Shown in pieces: positions 24,868-33,843 of a DNA stretch of 64,000 nt; position 1 is the first letter of the stretch, and every line of letters starts with the position of its first letter. Both the position numbers and the translations under genes were made by a program. Below the pieces are notes generated by a model. That model was not told the DNA's origin. It saw only the letters and a list, made by a program, of their open reading frames with translations, and made no database searches. The stretch is from Flavobacterium weaverense (GTDB taxonomy: Bacteria > Bacteroidota > Bacteroidia > Flavobacteriales > Flavobacteriaceae): the NCBI RefSeq assembly GCF_003688495.1, contig NZ_REFH01000009.1, positions 656,143 to 720,142 of the forward strand, written 5' to 3'.

Positions 24868-26628
24868 ATGAAAGAGTTACGTTATCTAAATAAATACTTC
24901 GTTAAATATAAATACAGTTTTTTACTGGGAATCGTTTTTACAATAATTGCTCAGATATTCATGCTTTTTACTCCGAAGCTGATTAGTAAATCCTTTAAAG
25001 TTATTGAGGCTTTCGCCAAAGATAAAACAGTAGCTAAAGAAGTTATTTACGACGAATTGATTTCGAACATATTACTGATTATTGCAACGACTATAATTGC
25101 CGGTTTTCTTACTTTTTTAATGAGACAGACTTTAATTGTAATGTCAAGACATATTGAATTTGACTTGAAAAATGAAGTTTTTCGTCAATATGAAAATTTA
25201 TCTCAAAATTTTTATAAGCAAAATCGTACAGGAGATTTAATGAATCGAATAAGCGAGGATGTTTCTAAAGTGAGAATGTATGTTGGTCCCGCCGTTATGT
25301 ATACCATCAACACCGCAATTCGTTTTACCATCGTTATTGTCTACATGTATAATGTTTCACCGCGATTAACATTATACACTATTTTACCACTACCTATTTT
25401 ATCATATGCAATATTTAAGTTGAGCTCTGAAATTAATATACGAAGCACTATTTTCCAACAATACTTATCGAAGGTTTCCAGTTTTTCACAAGAAATTTTT
25501 TCAGGAATCCGAGTGATAAAGGCGTATTCAATGGAAGAGCAGCATCAAAACAACATGATTAACTTGGCAAACGAAAGCAAAAGTAAAAGTTTAAACCTTG
25601 CTAAAGTGCAATCCTTGTTTGGACCATTAATGCTAGCGCTTATAGGAATCAGTAATCTTGTTGTAATTTATTTTGGTGGTTTAATGTATATCGATGGAAC
25701 GATAAAAAATATTGGAACAATTGCTGAGTTTATTTTATATGTGAATATGTTAACTTGGCCTGTTGCCTCTCTGGGTTGGGTTTCATCAATGGTTCAAGAG
25801 GCGGAAGCTTCGCAGAAACGCTTAAATGAATTCTTGAAAATAGAACCAGAGATTAAAAACAAAAACGAAAATAAATCAGTTATCGAAGGTTCTATATCAT
25901 TCGAAAATGTGAGCTATACTTATGAGGACACAAATATCACGGCATTAAAAAACATTTCTTTTACAGTACAAAAAGGGGAAACTTTAGCAATTTTAGGAAA
26001 AACTGGATCTGGTAAATCAACTATTCTATCTTTAATTTCCCGCATGTATGATGTAACCGAAGGCGCTATTAAAATTGATAAAAACGAAATAAGTACTATC
26101 AACTTATTCGATCTACGAAATTGTATTGGAATTGTTCCGCAAGATGCGTTCTTATTCTCAGATAGTATTAAGAATAATATAATGTTTGGTAAAGCAGATG
26201 CAACTGAAGCACAAGTGATCGCTGCGGCTAAAAGCGCTGTAGTTCACGATAACATCATGACCTTTAACAAGAAATATGAAACGGTTCTAGGCGAACGTGG
26301 AATTACACTATCTGGAGGTCAAAAACAAAGAGTATCGATTGCTAGAGCAATTATCAAAAATCCACCAATTTTATTATTTGACGACTGTCTATCTGCTGTA
26401 GATACTCAAACCGAAGAAACGATATTAAACAACTTAAATGAGATTTGTAAAGACAAAACAACCATTATAGTAAGCCATCGCGTGTCGTCTGCTAAAAATG
26501 CAGATAAAATTATGATTATGGACAATGGAGAAATAATCGAACAAGGTTCTCATAATCAATTGATAAATCAAGGAGGCTATTATGCTGCTCTGTATTTGAA
26601 GCAACTTTCAGAAAAAGAAATGCTTTAA
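24868..26628 (+). CDS. ABC exporter, fused permease and ATPase
   Basis: A 586-residue half-transporter. The N-terminal ABC_membrane domain has six helices (about 15-300; first segment YSFLLGIVFTIIAQIFMLF). The ATPase domain begins at about residue 345 with Walker A GKTGSGKST, Q-loop GIVPQDAFLF, signature LSGGQKQR, Walker B ILLFDDCLSAVD and the H-loop SHR. This is the MsbA/LmrA-like type, working as a homodimer or with another half-transporter; substrate unknown. No partner gene is adjacent. Confidence 0.9.
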   Translation: MKELRYLNKYFVKYKYSFLLGIVFTIIAQIFMLFTPKLISKSFKVIEAFAKDKTVAKEVIYDELISNILLIIATTIIAGFLTFLMRQTLIVMSRHIEFDLKNEVFRQYENLSQNFYKQNRTGDLMNRISEDVSKVRMYVGPAVMYTINTAIRFTIVIVYMYNVSPRLTLYTILPLPILSYAIFKLSSEINIRSTIFQQYLSKVSSFSQEIFSGIRVIKAYSMEEQHQNNMINLANESKSKSLNLAKVQSLFGPLMLALIGISNLVVIYFGGLMYIDGTIKNIGTIAEFILYVNMLTWPVASLGWVSSMVQEAEASQKRLNEFLKIEPEIKNKNENKSVIEGSISFENVSYTYEDTNITALKNISFTVQKGETLAILGKTGSGKSTILSLISRMYDVTEGAIKIDKNEISTINLFDLRNCIGIVPQDAFLFSDSIKNNIMFGKADATEAQVIAAAKSAVVHDNIMTFNKKYETVLGERGITLSGGQKQRVSIARAIIKNPPILLFDDCLSAVDTQTEETILNNLNEICKDKTTIIVSHRVSSAKNADKIMIMDNGEIIEQGSHNQLINQGGYYAALYLKQLSEKEML

Positions 26629-26699
26629 TTGTTGTGTAATACATATTTTTTATAGATTTTTGGACGCTAGTTAACAACCATAAATTGACAGAAAGGATT

Positions 26700-27080
26700 A
26701 TGAGAGAACATGACATGTTAGAAAAAGAGGAGATATTTTCTAAAGTTTTAAGAGCTGGAAGAAGAACGTATTTCTTTGATGTAAGAGCGACAAAGGCAGA
26801 TGATTATTACATTACAATTACTGAAAGCAAGAAATTTACTGAAGAGGATGGTTCATTCCATTTTAAAAAACATAAAATTTATTTATACAAAGAAGACTTC
26901 ACTTCATTTGCAGAAATTTTGGGAGAAATGACTTCATATGTTTTAAATCATAAAGGAGAGGAAGTGATTTCAGAAAGACATCAGAAAGATTTTAAAAAAG
27001 AATACATCTCTGATAAACCAGATGATGATATCATACCGCAAACATCAAGCTTTACAAATATAGAATTTGATGATATTTAG
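26700..27080 (+). CDS. PUR-alpha-like nucleic-acid-binding protein (DUF3276)
   Basis: Read from ATG 26700 it has 126 residues (MREHDMLEKEEIFSKVLRAGRRTYFFDVRATKADDYY...). The central 'RTYFFDVR..K.DDYYITITESKKF' and 'KIYLYKEDF..F' strands match the PUR repeat of Bacteroidota PUR/DUF3276 proteins, which bind single-stranded nucleic acid in family members studied. Acidic C-terminal tail. An alternative TTG 15 bp upstream was not chosen; AAAGGA just before the ATG may aid initiation. A terminator follows. Confidence 0.82.
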   Translation: MREHDMLEKEEIFSKVLRAGRRTYFFDVRATKADDYYITITESKKFTEEDGSFHFKKHKIYLYKEDFTSFAEILGEMTSYVLNHKGEEVISERHQKDFKKEYISDKPDDDIIPQTSSFTNIEFDDI

Positions 27081-27104
27081 TTTTTAATTACTTTACTTAC
27101 AATT

Positions 27105-27142
27105 AAAAAAGTCCAAAAGCCATGTGTTTTTGGACTTTTTTT
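27105..27142 (+). terminator. Terminator after the PUR-like gene
   Basis: Arms AAAAAGTCCAAAA and TTTTTGGACTTTTT with a loop of about 9 and a run of T; A-rich on the other side, so it may also serve the convergent csaA-like gene. Confidence 0.8.
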
Positions 27143-27201
27143 ATGATACCAAATAGACAATCATCTATTAGGTATATTTTATTTCCATAAAATGCTTTCA
27201 A

Positions 27202-27558
27202 TTATCCTACTCTAAGTCCGTTTTCAATCTTACTATCAGGCGTGATAAGTATGACGTCTCCACCATCACCTACTGCGCCAAGAACGAGACATTCACTCAT
27301 AAACTTGCCTATCTGTTTTTTAGGAAAATTTATTACTGCAATAATCTGTCGACCTAGTAATTCATCGACGCTATACCTTTGTGTAATTTGAGCTGAAGTT
27401 TTTCTAATTCCAATTGTTTCACCAAAATCAATTGTCATTCGATACGCTGGCTTTCTAGCAGTTAGAAAATCGTTAGCAGTTAGAATGGTCCCCACGTGCA
27501 TCGCTACTTTATCGAATTCTGTCCAACTCAAGGTCAATTCTGGTTCTATTGTTTTCAT
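27202..27558 (-). CDS. CsaA-like tRNA-binding domain protein
   Basis: A 118-residue single-domain protein with the EMAP-II/Trbp111 OB fold: DKVAMHVGTILTANDF, KPAYRMTIDFGETIGIRKTSAQIT, LLGRQIIAVINFPKKQIGKFMSECLVLGA and DVILITPD. These match CsaA, a dimeric tRNA-binding or chaperone-like protein. Single gene, no operon partners. Confidence 0.88.
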   Translation of the reverse strand: MKTIEPELTLSWTEFDKVAMHVGTILTANDFLTARKPAYRMTIDFGETIGIRKTSAQITQRYSVDELLGRQIIAVINFPKKQIGKFMSECLVLGAVGDGGDVILITPDSKIENGLRVG

Positions 27559-27692
27559 AGTGAAATTATTTCAAAACATTAAATATATAAATTATGACCC
27601 CTTTTTTTGAGAACTAAGCAAGAATAGAGGTATAACGAATGCTAAATTTAACATAAATAGAAAAAAAAGTTATTTATAACAAAAAATGAATG

Positions 27693-27700
27693 TATTTTTG
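27693..27700 (+). promoter_or_regulatory. -7 promoter element (TATTTTTG) of the second glutamate-synthase-domain operon
   Basis: TATTTTTGCACTG matches the -7 consensus with the GCA extension. The main ORF starts only at 27950, so this promoter would give a leader of about 245 nt. Confidence 0.55.
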
Positions 27701-27720
27701 CACTGTGTAATTTAATGTTT

Positions 27721-27822
27721 ATGAAAACTTTTCCTAACGTGCCGTCTACTTGTACCTCTTTCTTCAAAGAGGCTATCATGCTTGTCGCTAAATTCTCACA
27801 TTCAAAAGCCTTTGTCAATTAG
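27721..27822 (+). CDS. Candidate 33-residue leader peptide
   Basis: Short ORF (starts MKTFPNVPSTCTSFFKEA, ends HSKAFVN; an in-frame ATG 6 bp earlier would give 35 residues) in the leader of the glutamate-synthase-domain gene. It is rich in Phe, Ser and Thr, without a run of one amino acid. Its TAG (27820-27822) directly abuts the left arm of a hairpin at 27823. The DNA for the peptide also contains a small hairpin (CCTCTTT...AAAGAGG, about 27756-27772). Could be a true attenuation peptide or a chance ORF over a structured RNA. Confidence 0.4.
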   Translation: MKTFPNVPSTCTSFFKEAIMLVAKFSHSKAFVN

Positions 27823-27866
27823 ACCTTCGTCTAAATAAAACAATATACTTCCAGACGAAGGTTTTA
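27823..27866 (+). terminator. Attenuator-like hairpin in the leader
   Basis: Perfect 10-bp stem ACCTTCGTCT (27823-27832) with AGACGAAGGT (27853-27862), loop of 20, followed by only four T. It lies between promoter and main ORF, so it may be a regulated, partial terminator. Confidence 0.55.
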
Positions 27867-27949
27867 CAATACATCATTTACTTACTTACTTCTCGGTTTT
27901 AAAAAACACCATTTTTAAAATCTAAATCTAATTTAAAAAATTTAAAAAC

Positions 27950-29503
27950 ATGTTTTTAAAAAAATTAGCAGTACACCAAATAATTTGGGTAGCTACCATT
28001 TCGTTTTTAGTTATAAGTTGTGTGTTGGCTTACTTAGGTGATCTCAATTACTTCTTTTTAATTATTCCATTATTTTTAATGCTATTTCTAGTTCAGGATA
28101 CTTTCCAAGCTAGTCATACTATTAAAAAGAACTATCCTATTGTAGGTAGATTTAGATATTTACTGGAGTCATTCAGACCAGAAATTCGTCAGTACTTTTT
28201 TGAAGGAGAATTAGACGGTAAGCCTTTTAATCGCAGACAGCGTTCTATTGTATATCAAAGAGCAAAGAACGTAAAGCAAACAATTTCGTTTGGTATGCAA
28301 GATGATCCAAATCGCATTGGATACGAATGGGCAGCACACTCTATTTACCCAAAAAGAGCTGACAAACAATTCTTTAGAACAACCGTTGGTAACGAGCAAT
28401 GTTTACAACCATACAGCGCAAGTATTTATAATATCAGTGCAATGAGTTATGGTGCTCTAAGTAAAACTGCTATTTCTTCTTTAAACAAAGGAGCTCAAAT
28501 AGGAGAATTTGCACACAACACTGGTGAAGGAGGAATTAGTGATTTTCACTTAGAAGGTGGTGATTTAATTTGGCAAATTGGAACAGGATATTTTGGCTGT
28601 CGAAATGACGACGGATCGTTCTCAGATGAATTATATGCTGAGAAAGCAAATTATCCTCAAGTCAAAATGATAGAATTGAAATTATCTCAAGGAGCCAAGC
28701 CCGGACATGGTGGATTATTGCCAGGTGAAAAAAATACTCCTGAAATAGCGAAAATTAGAAATATAAAGCCCCATATTGCAGTGCATTCTCCAGCAGGACA
28801 TACAGCGTTTACAAATAGCGTTGAATTACTGCAATTTTTGCAAAAAATGAGAACACTTTCTAAAGGGAAACCTGTTGGATTTAAAATTTGTATTGGTAGA
28901 CAAGATGAGTTTATCGATATAATTAAAGCAATGAAGAACACAGGAATTGTACCCGACTTTATCACCATTGATGGTGCTGAGGGAGGAACAGGAGCTGCAC
29001 CTTTAGAATTTATTGATTATATGGGAATGGCAATGGCAGATGGAGTTATATTTGCTAGTAAAGTTCTTAAAGAATACGGTCTTAGAGATCAAATTAAAAT
29101 TATGGCTTCTGGAAAAATCATCACTGGTTTTGATATCGCAAAAGCGATTTCTTTAGGAGCTGATGCATGTTACAGTGCAAGAGGAATGATGTTTGCTTTA
29201 GGATGTATACAAGCGTTACAATGTGATAGCGGAAAATGTCCAGTAGGAATTGCAACTCAGGACCAAAAATTATACAAAGGATTAGACATAACTGATAAAA
29301 GTGTACGTGTTGCACATTTCCACAACAATACTTTGAAAGCTTTCGCAGAATTCATTGGAGCTTGCGGTTTTGACAGTCCAAAAGCGATTACTCCAAATGT
29401 ATTTTACAGAAGGATTGATCACAAAACGAATGAAAGTTTTGCGTCATTATTTTTTAACGATGTTGAAAATATAGCAAAAAAAGAAAAAATAAACTTAAAT
29501 TAA
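27950..29503 (+). CDS. Membrane-anchored FMN-binding glutamate synthase-domain protein (paralog B)
   Basis: A 517-residue paralog of the gene at 5667-7175. Two N-terminal membrane helices (about 10-28 and 32-50), then the GltB synthase barrel with NTGEGG, GTGYFGCR, LSQGAKPGHGG and GAEGGTGAAPLEF. The 3Fe-4S cysteines C419, C425 and C430 are kept. It has no glutaminase domain. It differs from paralog A in context: a long leader with a hairpin upstream, and a GreA/Rnk-like gene 6 bp downstream. Reaction not established; likely an FMN/Fe-S oxidoreductase on the inner face of the membrane. Confidence 0.85.
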   Translation: MFLKKLAVHQIIWVATISFLVISCVLAYLGDLNYFFLIIPLFLMLFLVQDTFQASHTIKKNYPIVGRFRYLLESFRPEIRQYFFEGELDGKPFNRRQRSIVYQRAKNVKQTISFGMQDDPNRIGYEWAAHSIYPKRADKQFFRTTVGNEQCLQPYSASIYNISAMSYGALSKTAISSLNKGAQIGEFAHNTGEGGISDFHLEGGDLIWQIGTGYFGCRNDDGSFSDELYAEKANYPQVKMIELKLSQGAKPGHGGLLPGEKNTPEIAKIRNIKPHIAVHSPAGHTAFTNSVELLQFLQKMRTLSKGKPVGFKICIGRQDEFIDIIKAMKNTGIVPDFITIDGAEGGTGAAPLEFIDYMGMAMADGVIFASKVLKEYGLRDQIKIMASGKIITGFDIAKAISLGADACYSARGMMFALGCIQALQCDSGKCPVGIATQDQKLYKGLDITDKSVRVAHFHNNTLKAFAEFIGACGFDSPKAITPNVFYRRIDHKTNESFASLFFNDVENIAKKEKINLN

Positions 29504-29509
29504 ATCATC

Positions 29510-29890
29510 ATGAAACCAACACCTGTTTTAACAAGTACTGATTATAACACTCTGAGAGAATTAACTAAAAGCGCAAAAGATAGCACCAATATTAGAGAAA
29601 TTGCGTTGCTGACTCAAGAGTTAGATCGTGCAATCATCAATAAAGATGGTGTTGTTGACGATACAATTGTTCGCATGAATTCTCAAGTAACAATTGAGGA
29701 TGTAAAAACTAAGCAACAAATGAAAGTTCAGATAGTACTGCCTTCACAAGCAAACTTGAAAGAAGGAAAAGTTTCTATACTTGCACCTTTATGCGTAGCC
29801 ATAATTGGTTTTCAAGAGAATGCTGAAGTAGAATGGCAATTGCCTTCAGGAATTAAAACCTTAAAAATAATTACTGTAACAAACGCTTAA
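29510..29890 (+). CDS. GreA/GreB C-terminal domain (Rnk-like) protein
   Basis: A 126-residue protein. The C-terminal half (VRMNSQVTIEDVKTKQQMKVQIVLPSQANLKEGKVSILAPLCVAIIGFQENAEVEWQLPSG) matches the FKBP-like C-terminal domain of GreA/GreB and Rnk; the GreA coiled-coil is absent. Such proteins bind RNA polymerase near the secondary channel. Only 6 bp separate it from paralog B, so it is in that operon, and a terminator follows. Confidence 0.82.
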   Translation: MKPTPVLTSTDYNTLRELTKSAKDSTNIREIALLTQELDRAIINKDGVVDDTIVRMNSQVTIEDVKTKQQMKVQIVLPSQANLKEGKVSILAPLCVAIIGFQENAEVEWQLPSGIKTLKIITVTNA

Positions 29891-29913
29891 AACCGTTTTT
29901 TATAATCTCTATT

Positions 29914-29948
29914 TAAAGCATCTTCTACATGAAGGTGCTTTTTTTTTG
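29914..29948 (+). terminator. Terminator of the glutamate-synthase-domain/GreA-like operon
   Basis: Arms AAAGCATCTT and AAGGTGCTTT (one G-T pair), loop CTACATG, followed by about nine T. Confidence 0.8.
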
Positions 29949-30030
29949 TTTATGGAAATCACAATAATTATATCAAATTTTCACGAACGTAAAAACGATG
30001 GTATACTGAAAATACTTTTGTTTTTTTCGA

Positions 30031-30075
30031 AAAAAAAATGCCTTCATAAAGCAAATCGCTTATTGAAGGCATTTT
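30031..30075. terminator. Terminator of the dual PPIase gene
   Basis: Arms AAATGCCTTCA and TGAAGGCATTT, with a partly paired centre; A-run on the left and T-run on the right. Mainly serves the minus-strand PPIase gene. Confidence 0.75.
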
Positions 30076-30139
30076 TAATATAGTAAGACTCTATTTCTTT
30101 TTCGAACTTAAAAATTTTAAATTCGACTCAAATAAATCT

Positions 30140-31072
30140 TTATTTTACTTCCATTAATTCAACGTCAAAAATCAACGTAGCATTTGGTGGAATTGCTCCT
30201 CCAGCACCACGAGATCCGTATCCTAAATGCGATGGAATAACGAAACGAGCTTTGTCACCAACTTGTAACAATGCAATACCTTCATCCCATCCTTCGATTA
30301 CTTGACCTTGACCTAATCTAAATTCGATTGGTTTTTTTCTAGGATATGATGAGTCAAAAACTTTACCGTTCTCTAATGATCCCTCATAGTGAACTGCTAC
30401 TGTTTTTCCGCTTTCTGCTCTTTTACCTTCACCTCTTTGAATGAATTGGTAGCGCAAACCACTTTCTGTTTTCTCAAAACCTGCAGCTAATTTTTCCATT
30501 GCAGCTTCTGCTTCTTCTTTTAAAGCAATATCACGTTTGTTACGCGCCCCTTTAAAAGAAATAAATGCTTCAATTGCATTAAAGTTTTTAGCTTCTTCTC
30601 CTTCTCTAATGATTTCAATAGACTCTAAAGTATCACCTTGCTCTACAGCATCAACAATATCTTGACCTTCGATTACATGACCAAAAACAGTATGTTTATT
30701 ATCTAACCAATCTGTTGGGATATGAGTGATATAAAACTGTGAACCATTAGTTCCAGGTCCAGAATTAGCCATAGCTAAAACTCCTGGACGATTGTGTTTT
30801 AAACTCGGGTGAAATTCATCATCAAATTTATAACCTGGATCTCCAGTACCCGTTCCTTGTGGACAACCACCTTGAATCATAAAATCAGGAATAACTCTGT
30901 GGAATTTTAATCCATCATAAAAATTAACTCCTTGTGGCTTAACTTTATTTTCTAATTTTCCTTCCGCTAATCCTACGAAGTTACCTACCGTACCTGGAGT
31001 TAAATCGTGTGTTAGTTTTACTAAAATAGCACCTTTAGTGGTGTTAAATTTAGCATATATTCCATTTTCCAT
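30140..31072 (-). CDS. Dual-family peptidyl-prolyl isomerase: cyclophilin fused to FKBP
   Basis: Read from ATG 31072 it has 310 residues (MENGIYAKFNTTKGAILV). Residues 1-165 are a cyclophilin (FHRVIPDFMIQGGCPQGTGTGDPGY, LAMANSGPGTNGSQFYI, WLDNKHTVFGHV). Residues about 200-310 are an FKBP domain (GKTVAVHYEGSLENGKVFDSS, VIEGWDEGIALLQVGDKARFVIPSHLGYG, IPPNATLIFDVELMEV). A helical linker joins them. Such cyclophilin-FKBP fusions are known from flavobacteria. No signal peptide, so cytoplasmic. The upstream TTG at 31099 was rejected because it sits in the promoter element. Confidence 0.93.
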   Translation of the reverse strand: MENGIYAKFNTTKGAILVKLTHDLTPGTVGNFVGLAEGKLENKVKPQGVNFYDGLKFHRVIPDFMIQGGCPQGTGTGDPGYKFDDEFHPSLKHNRPGVLAMANSGPGTNGSQFYITHIPTDWLDNKHTVFGHVIEGQDIVDAVEQGDTLESIEIIREGEEAKNFNAIEAFISFKGARNKRDIALKEEAEAAMEKLAAGFEKTESGLRYQFIQRGEGKRAESGKTVAVHYEGSLENGKVFDSSYPRKKPIEFRLGQGQVIEGWDEGIALLQVGDKARFVIPSHLGYGSRGAGGAIPPNATLIFDVELMEVK

Positions 31073-31096
31073 TTTTGTATAATTTTTATTGAAATG

Positions 31097-31104
31097 CAAA
31101 TTTA
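31097..31104 (-). promoter_or_regulatory. -7 promoter element (TAAATTTG) of the dual PPIase gene
   Basis: Minus-strand TAAATTTGCA, 24 bp from the chosen ATG; it overlaps and rules out the longer reading frame start. Confidence 0.55.
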
Positions 31105-31350
31105 CGAATTTAATTATAGAATTCGCAATAGTTAACTTTTGCGAATATTTTCCAAATTATTTAAAAGCAGTAATATTAATCAGCTTTATTTTTAACCATG
31201 AAGAACATGAAGTTAATTAAGCCTTAATGGAACTTAATTTTCTTAATGGTTTTAGAAATTCCACTTAGAACTTATCTTGACTTTTTTATCTTTTTAGATG
31301 TCTTGACAAATACAAGATCAAACCTAGTTCAGCATAAAATTTATAACTTA
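31105..31350. other. Intergenic region
   Basis: About 250 bp between the PPIase promoter and the terminator of the M3 peptidase gene. A+T-rich; no ORF, repeat or hairpin that I can support. Confidence 0.5.
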
Positions 31351-31381
31351 AAAAAAATGGCATCCATTACGAATACCATTT
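31351..31381 (-). terminator. Terminator of the M3 peptidase gene
   Basis: Minus-strand arms AAATGGTATTC and GGATGCCATTT (two G-U pairs) followed by a U-run (A-run at 31351-31357). Confidence 0.6.
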
Positions 31382-31403
31382 TCTTAATCATTTAATTTTT
31401 CTT

Positions 31404-33524
31404 TTAATTCAGTCCCGCATTTTTCAAATACGATTCCACTTGCATCTCTTTACCGATGAAATCTTTGAATGCTTTGTTAAGATCTACACTATTACCAACA
31501 GATAAAATGTATTTTCTAAAACGTTCGCAATTTTCTCTTGTCATTCCACCATTTGCTTCCATCCAGTCATATACTGTATAATCTAAAGTTTTAGACCATG
31601 TATACGCATAATATCCTGCTGAGTATCCGCCACCCCAAATGTGAGCAAAATAAGGTGTGTGATATCTGGTTGGAACTTCGTTAACCAAAAGACCGTATTT
31701 AGTTAGTGCTTCTTTTTCGAATTCTAATGTTGGTTTAAAATCCGACTCTTTTTCTACACTATGCCAAGCCATATCAAGCGTTGCCGCAGCTAAAAGTTCT
31801 GTTACTACATAACCTTTATTAAAAGTGTCTGCTTTCTTAATTTTGTCAATAAGCGCTTGTGGAATTACCTCTTTAGTTTTGTAATGAATCGCATAGTTTT
31901 TTAAAACTGTTGGATCTAAGGCAGCATGTTCATTAATTTGTGAAGGGAATTCAACGTAATCTCTTGGCACTGATGTTCCAGAAAGAGATTCATATTGCTG
32001 GTTTGCAAACAATCCATGTAAAGTATGACCAAATTCATGGAACATCGTAGTTACATCATCAAAACTAATTAATGATGGATTACCGTCGATAGGTTTAGAA
32101 AAGTTATAAACGTTTACAATTACCGGCTTTTGTTTTAAGTAATGAGATTGATTAACAAAAGTATTCATCCATGCTCCACCATTTTTATTATCTCTAGTAT
32201 AAAAATCTAAATAATAAATCGCGATTGAAGAACCATCATTATCAAATACTTCGTATACTTTTACATCAGGATGATAAACTGGTAAATCATTTCTTTCTTT
32301 AAATGTTATGCCATACATCTGCTTTGCAGCAAAAAACACTCCTTTTTCTAAGACAGTTGCTATTTCGAAATAAGGTTTAATCTCACTTTCATCTAAGTCA
32401 TATTTTGCTTTTCGAACTTGCTCAGAATAAAAGTCCCAATCCCAAGGCTCTAATTTAAAACCGCCTTTTTGAGTATTAATTAAATCTTGAATTTCTTTAG
32501 CTTCAATTTTTGATTTTGCCACAGCTGGAGCAGCAATTTTTGCTAGCAGTTCCATTGCTGGAGCAGGTGTTTGCGCCATTTGATCTTGTAATTTCCATTC
32601 AGCAAAACTCTTTTTACCCATTAATTTAGCTTTTTGCAATCGCAATTTTGCTATTTTCTCTAGTACTTCGCGAGTATCACCATCGTCATTTTTTTCAGCA
32701 CGCATCCATGACGATTTAAATATTCTTTCTCTACTGGCACGATTTGTCAAACTTGCTAATACTGGTTGCTGTGTTGTGTTTAGTAATGCAATTAAATACT
32801 TACCATCTTGGCCAGCTTCTGTTGCATTTAATTTTGCAGCAGCGATTTCTGCAGCACTCATTCCGTCAAGATCTTTTGCGTTATCAAAAACGACAGCTCC
32901 ATTTTTTCTAGCAATTAAAAGCTTACTCCCATAAAGAGTGCTGAGACTTGCTAATTCTCCGTTGATCTGTTTCATTTTCTCTTTATTTGCAGGAGATAAA
33001 TTGGCTCCAGCCAATTCAAATTTCTGTAAATAATATTCCGTTAGTTTTTTATCTTCACCTTTTAATGATTTAAGGTCAATGGCCTTAAAGCGACTATACA
33101 ATTGACTGTTTAAGTAAATTTTATCATTATGAGCTGAGAATATTGGAGCATATTCCGCTTCCACAGATTGTAAAGTTGGATTCGTATTAGAACCCGTAAG
33201 ATTATAAAAAGCACTAGTTGCACGATTTAGATCTACTCCACTTGTCTCTAAAGCTACAACAGTATTGGCAAAAGTTGGTTTCGCTTTATTTGTCGCAATT
33301 TTTGTAATTTCTTGATCGTGGACTTTCAAAGCATATACAAATGCAGGTTTGAAATGCTCGTCTTTAATAAGATTAAATCGTGGCGCTTGATATTGTAGCG
33401 TGCTACGTTGCAAAAGAGGGTTTGTAGTTTTCACTGACTGTTTTTGTGCATAAATTGATGATACTGATAAAGATGCCACAAAAACAGCAGCACTTGTCAG
33501 CACTATTTTAGAAATAAATCGCAT
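31404..33524 (-). CDS. dcp: M3 family metallopeptidase (peptidyl-dipeptidase Dcp type), exported
   Basis: A 706-residue zinc peptidase. Signal peptide 1-26 (ending SIYAQ). The zinc motif HEFGHTLH sits in DVTTMFHEFGHTLHGLF with the downstream Glu ligand in the 'YVEFPSQINEH' helix; the substrate-binding HTPYFAHIWGGGYSAGYYAYTWS segment near the C-terminus is typical of Dcp/oligopeptidase A. It would cleave dipeptides from the C-terminus of peptides in the periplasm. It is divergent from the exported M14 peptidase gene, consistent with a peptide-degrading lifestyle. Confidence 0.93.
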   Translation of the reverse strand: MRFISKIVLTSAAVFVASLSVSSIYAQKQSVKTTNPLLQRSTLQYQAPRFNLIKDEHFKPAFVYALKVHDQEITKIATNKAKPTFANTVVALETSGVDLNRATSAFYNLTGSNTNPTLQSVEAEYAPIFSAHNDKIYLNSQLYSRFKAIDLKSLKGEDKKLTEYYLQKFELAGANLSPANKEKMKQINGELASLSTLYGSKLLIARKNGAVVFDNAKDLDGMSAAEIAAAKLNATEAGQDGKYLIALLNTTQQPVLASLTNRASRERIFKSSWMRAEKNDDGDTREVLEKIAKLRLQKAKLMGKKSFAEWKLQDQMAQTPAPAMELLAKIAAPAVAKSKIEAKEIQDLINTQKGGFKLEPWDWDFYSEQVRKAKYDLDESEIKPYFEIATVLEKGVFFAAKQMYGITFKERNDLPVYHPDVKVYEVFDNDGSSIAIYYLDFYTRDNKNGGAWMNTFVNQSHYLKQKPVIVNVYNFSKPIDGNPSLISFDDVTTMFHEFGHTLHGLFANQQYESLSGTSVPRDYVEFPSQINEHAALDPTVLKNYAIHYKTKEVIPQALIDKIKKADTFNKGYVVTELLAAATLDMAWHSVEKESDFKPTLEFEKEALTKYGLLVNEVPTRYHTPYFAHIWGGGYSAGYYAYTWSKTLDYTVYDWMEANGGMTRENCERFRKYILSVGNSVDLNKAFKDFIGKEMQVESYLKNAGLN

Positions 33525-33843
33525 AAGTTATATTTTAAATTTTGTGCATAAATATAGTGATAAAGAATAGGTTATTTTTTTTATGCATCAGTTAAAAATT
33601 ACTTAAATACCACTTCCTCACATTTACGAGTAATGTCACATTTTCTTATTTTACAAAAAAAATCTTTATCTAAGTGCTAATATATATTTGGCACTGAGAT
33701 GCATTATAAATTTCAAAGCAATATTGAAATAAAAAAGCAAATTAAAGTTATAAGCCACTTTAATATAGCTGATATTCCAAAAACTTAAGTAATTTTAGCA
33801 GTCGAAATAATGTTACAAAACCAAAATTAAAAACCAAGATTTC
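33525..33843. other. Intergenic region between divergent peptidase genes
   Basis: Holds divergent promoters: a minus-strand TATATTTA (33549-33556) for the M3 gene and a plus-strand TAATTTTA (33790-33797) for the M14 gene, both one or two bases off the -7 consensus. No other structure seen. Confidence 0.4.
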
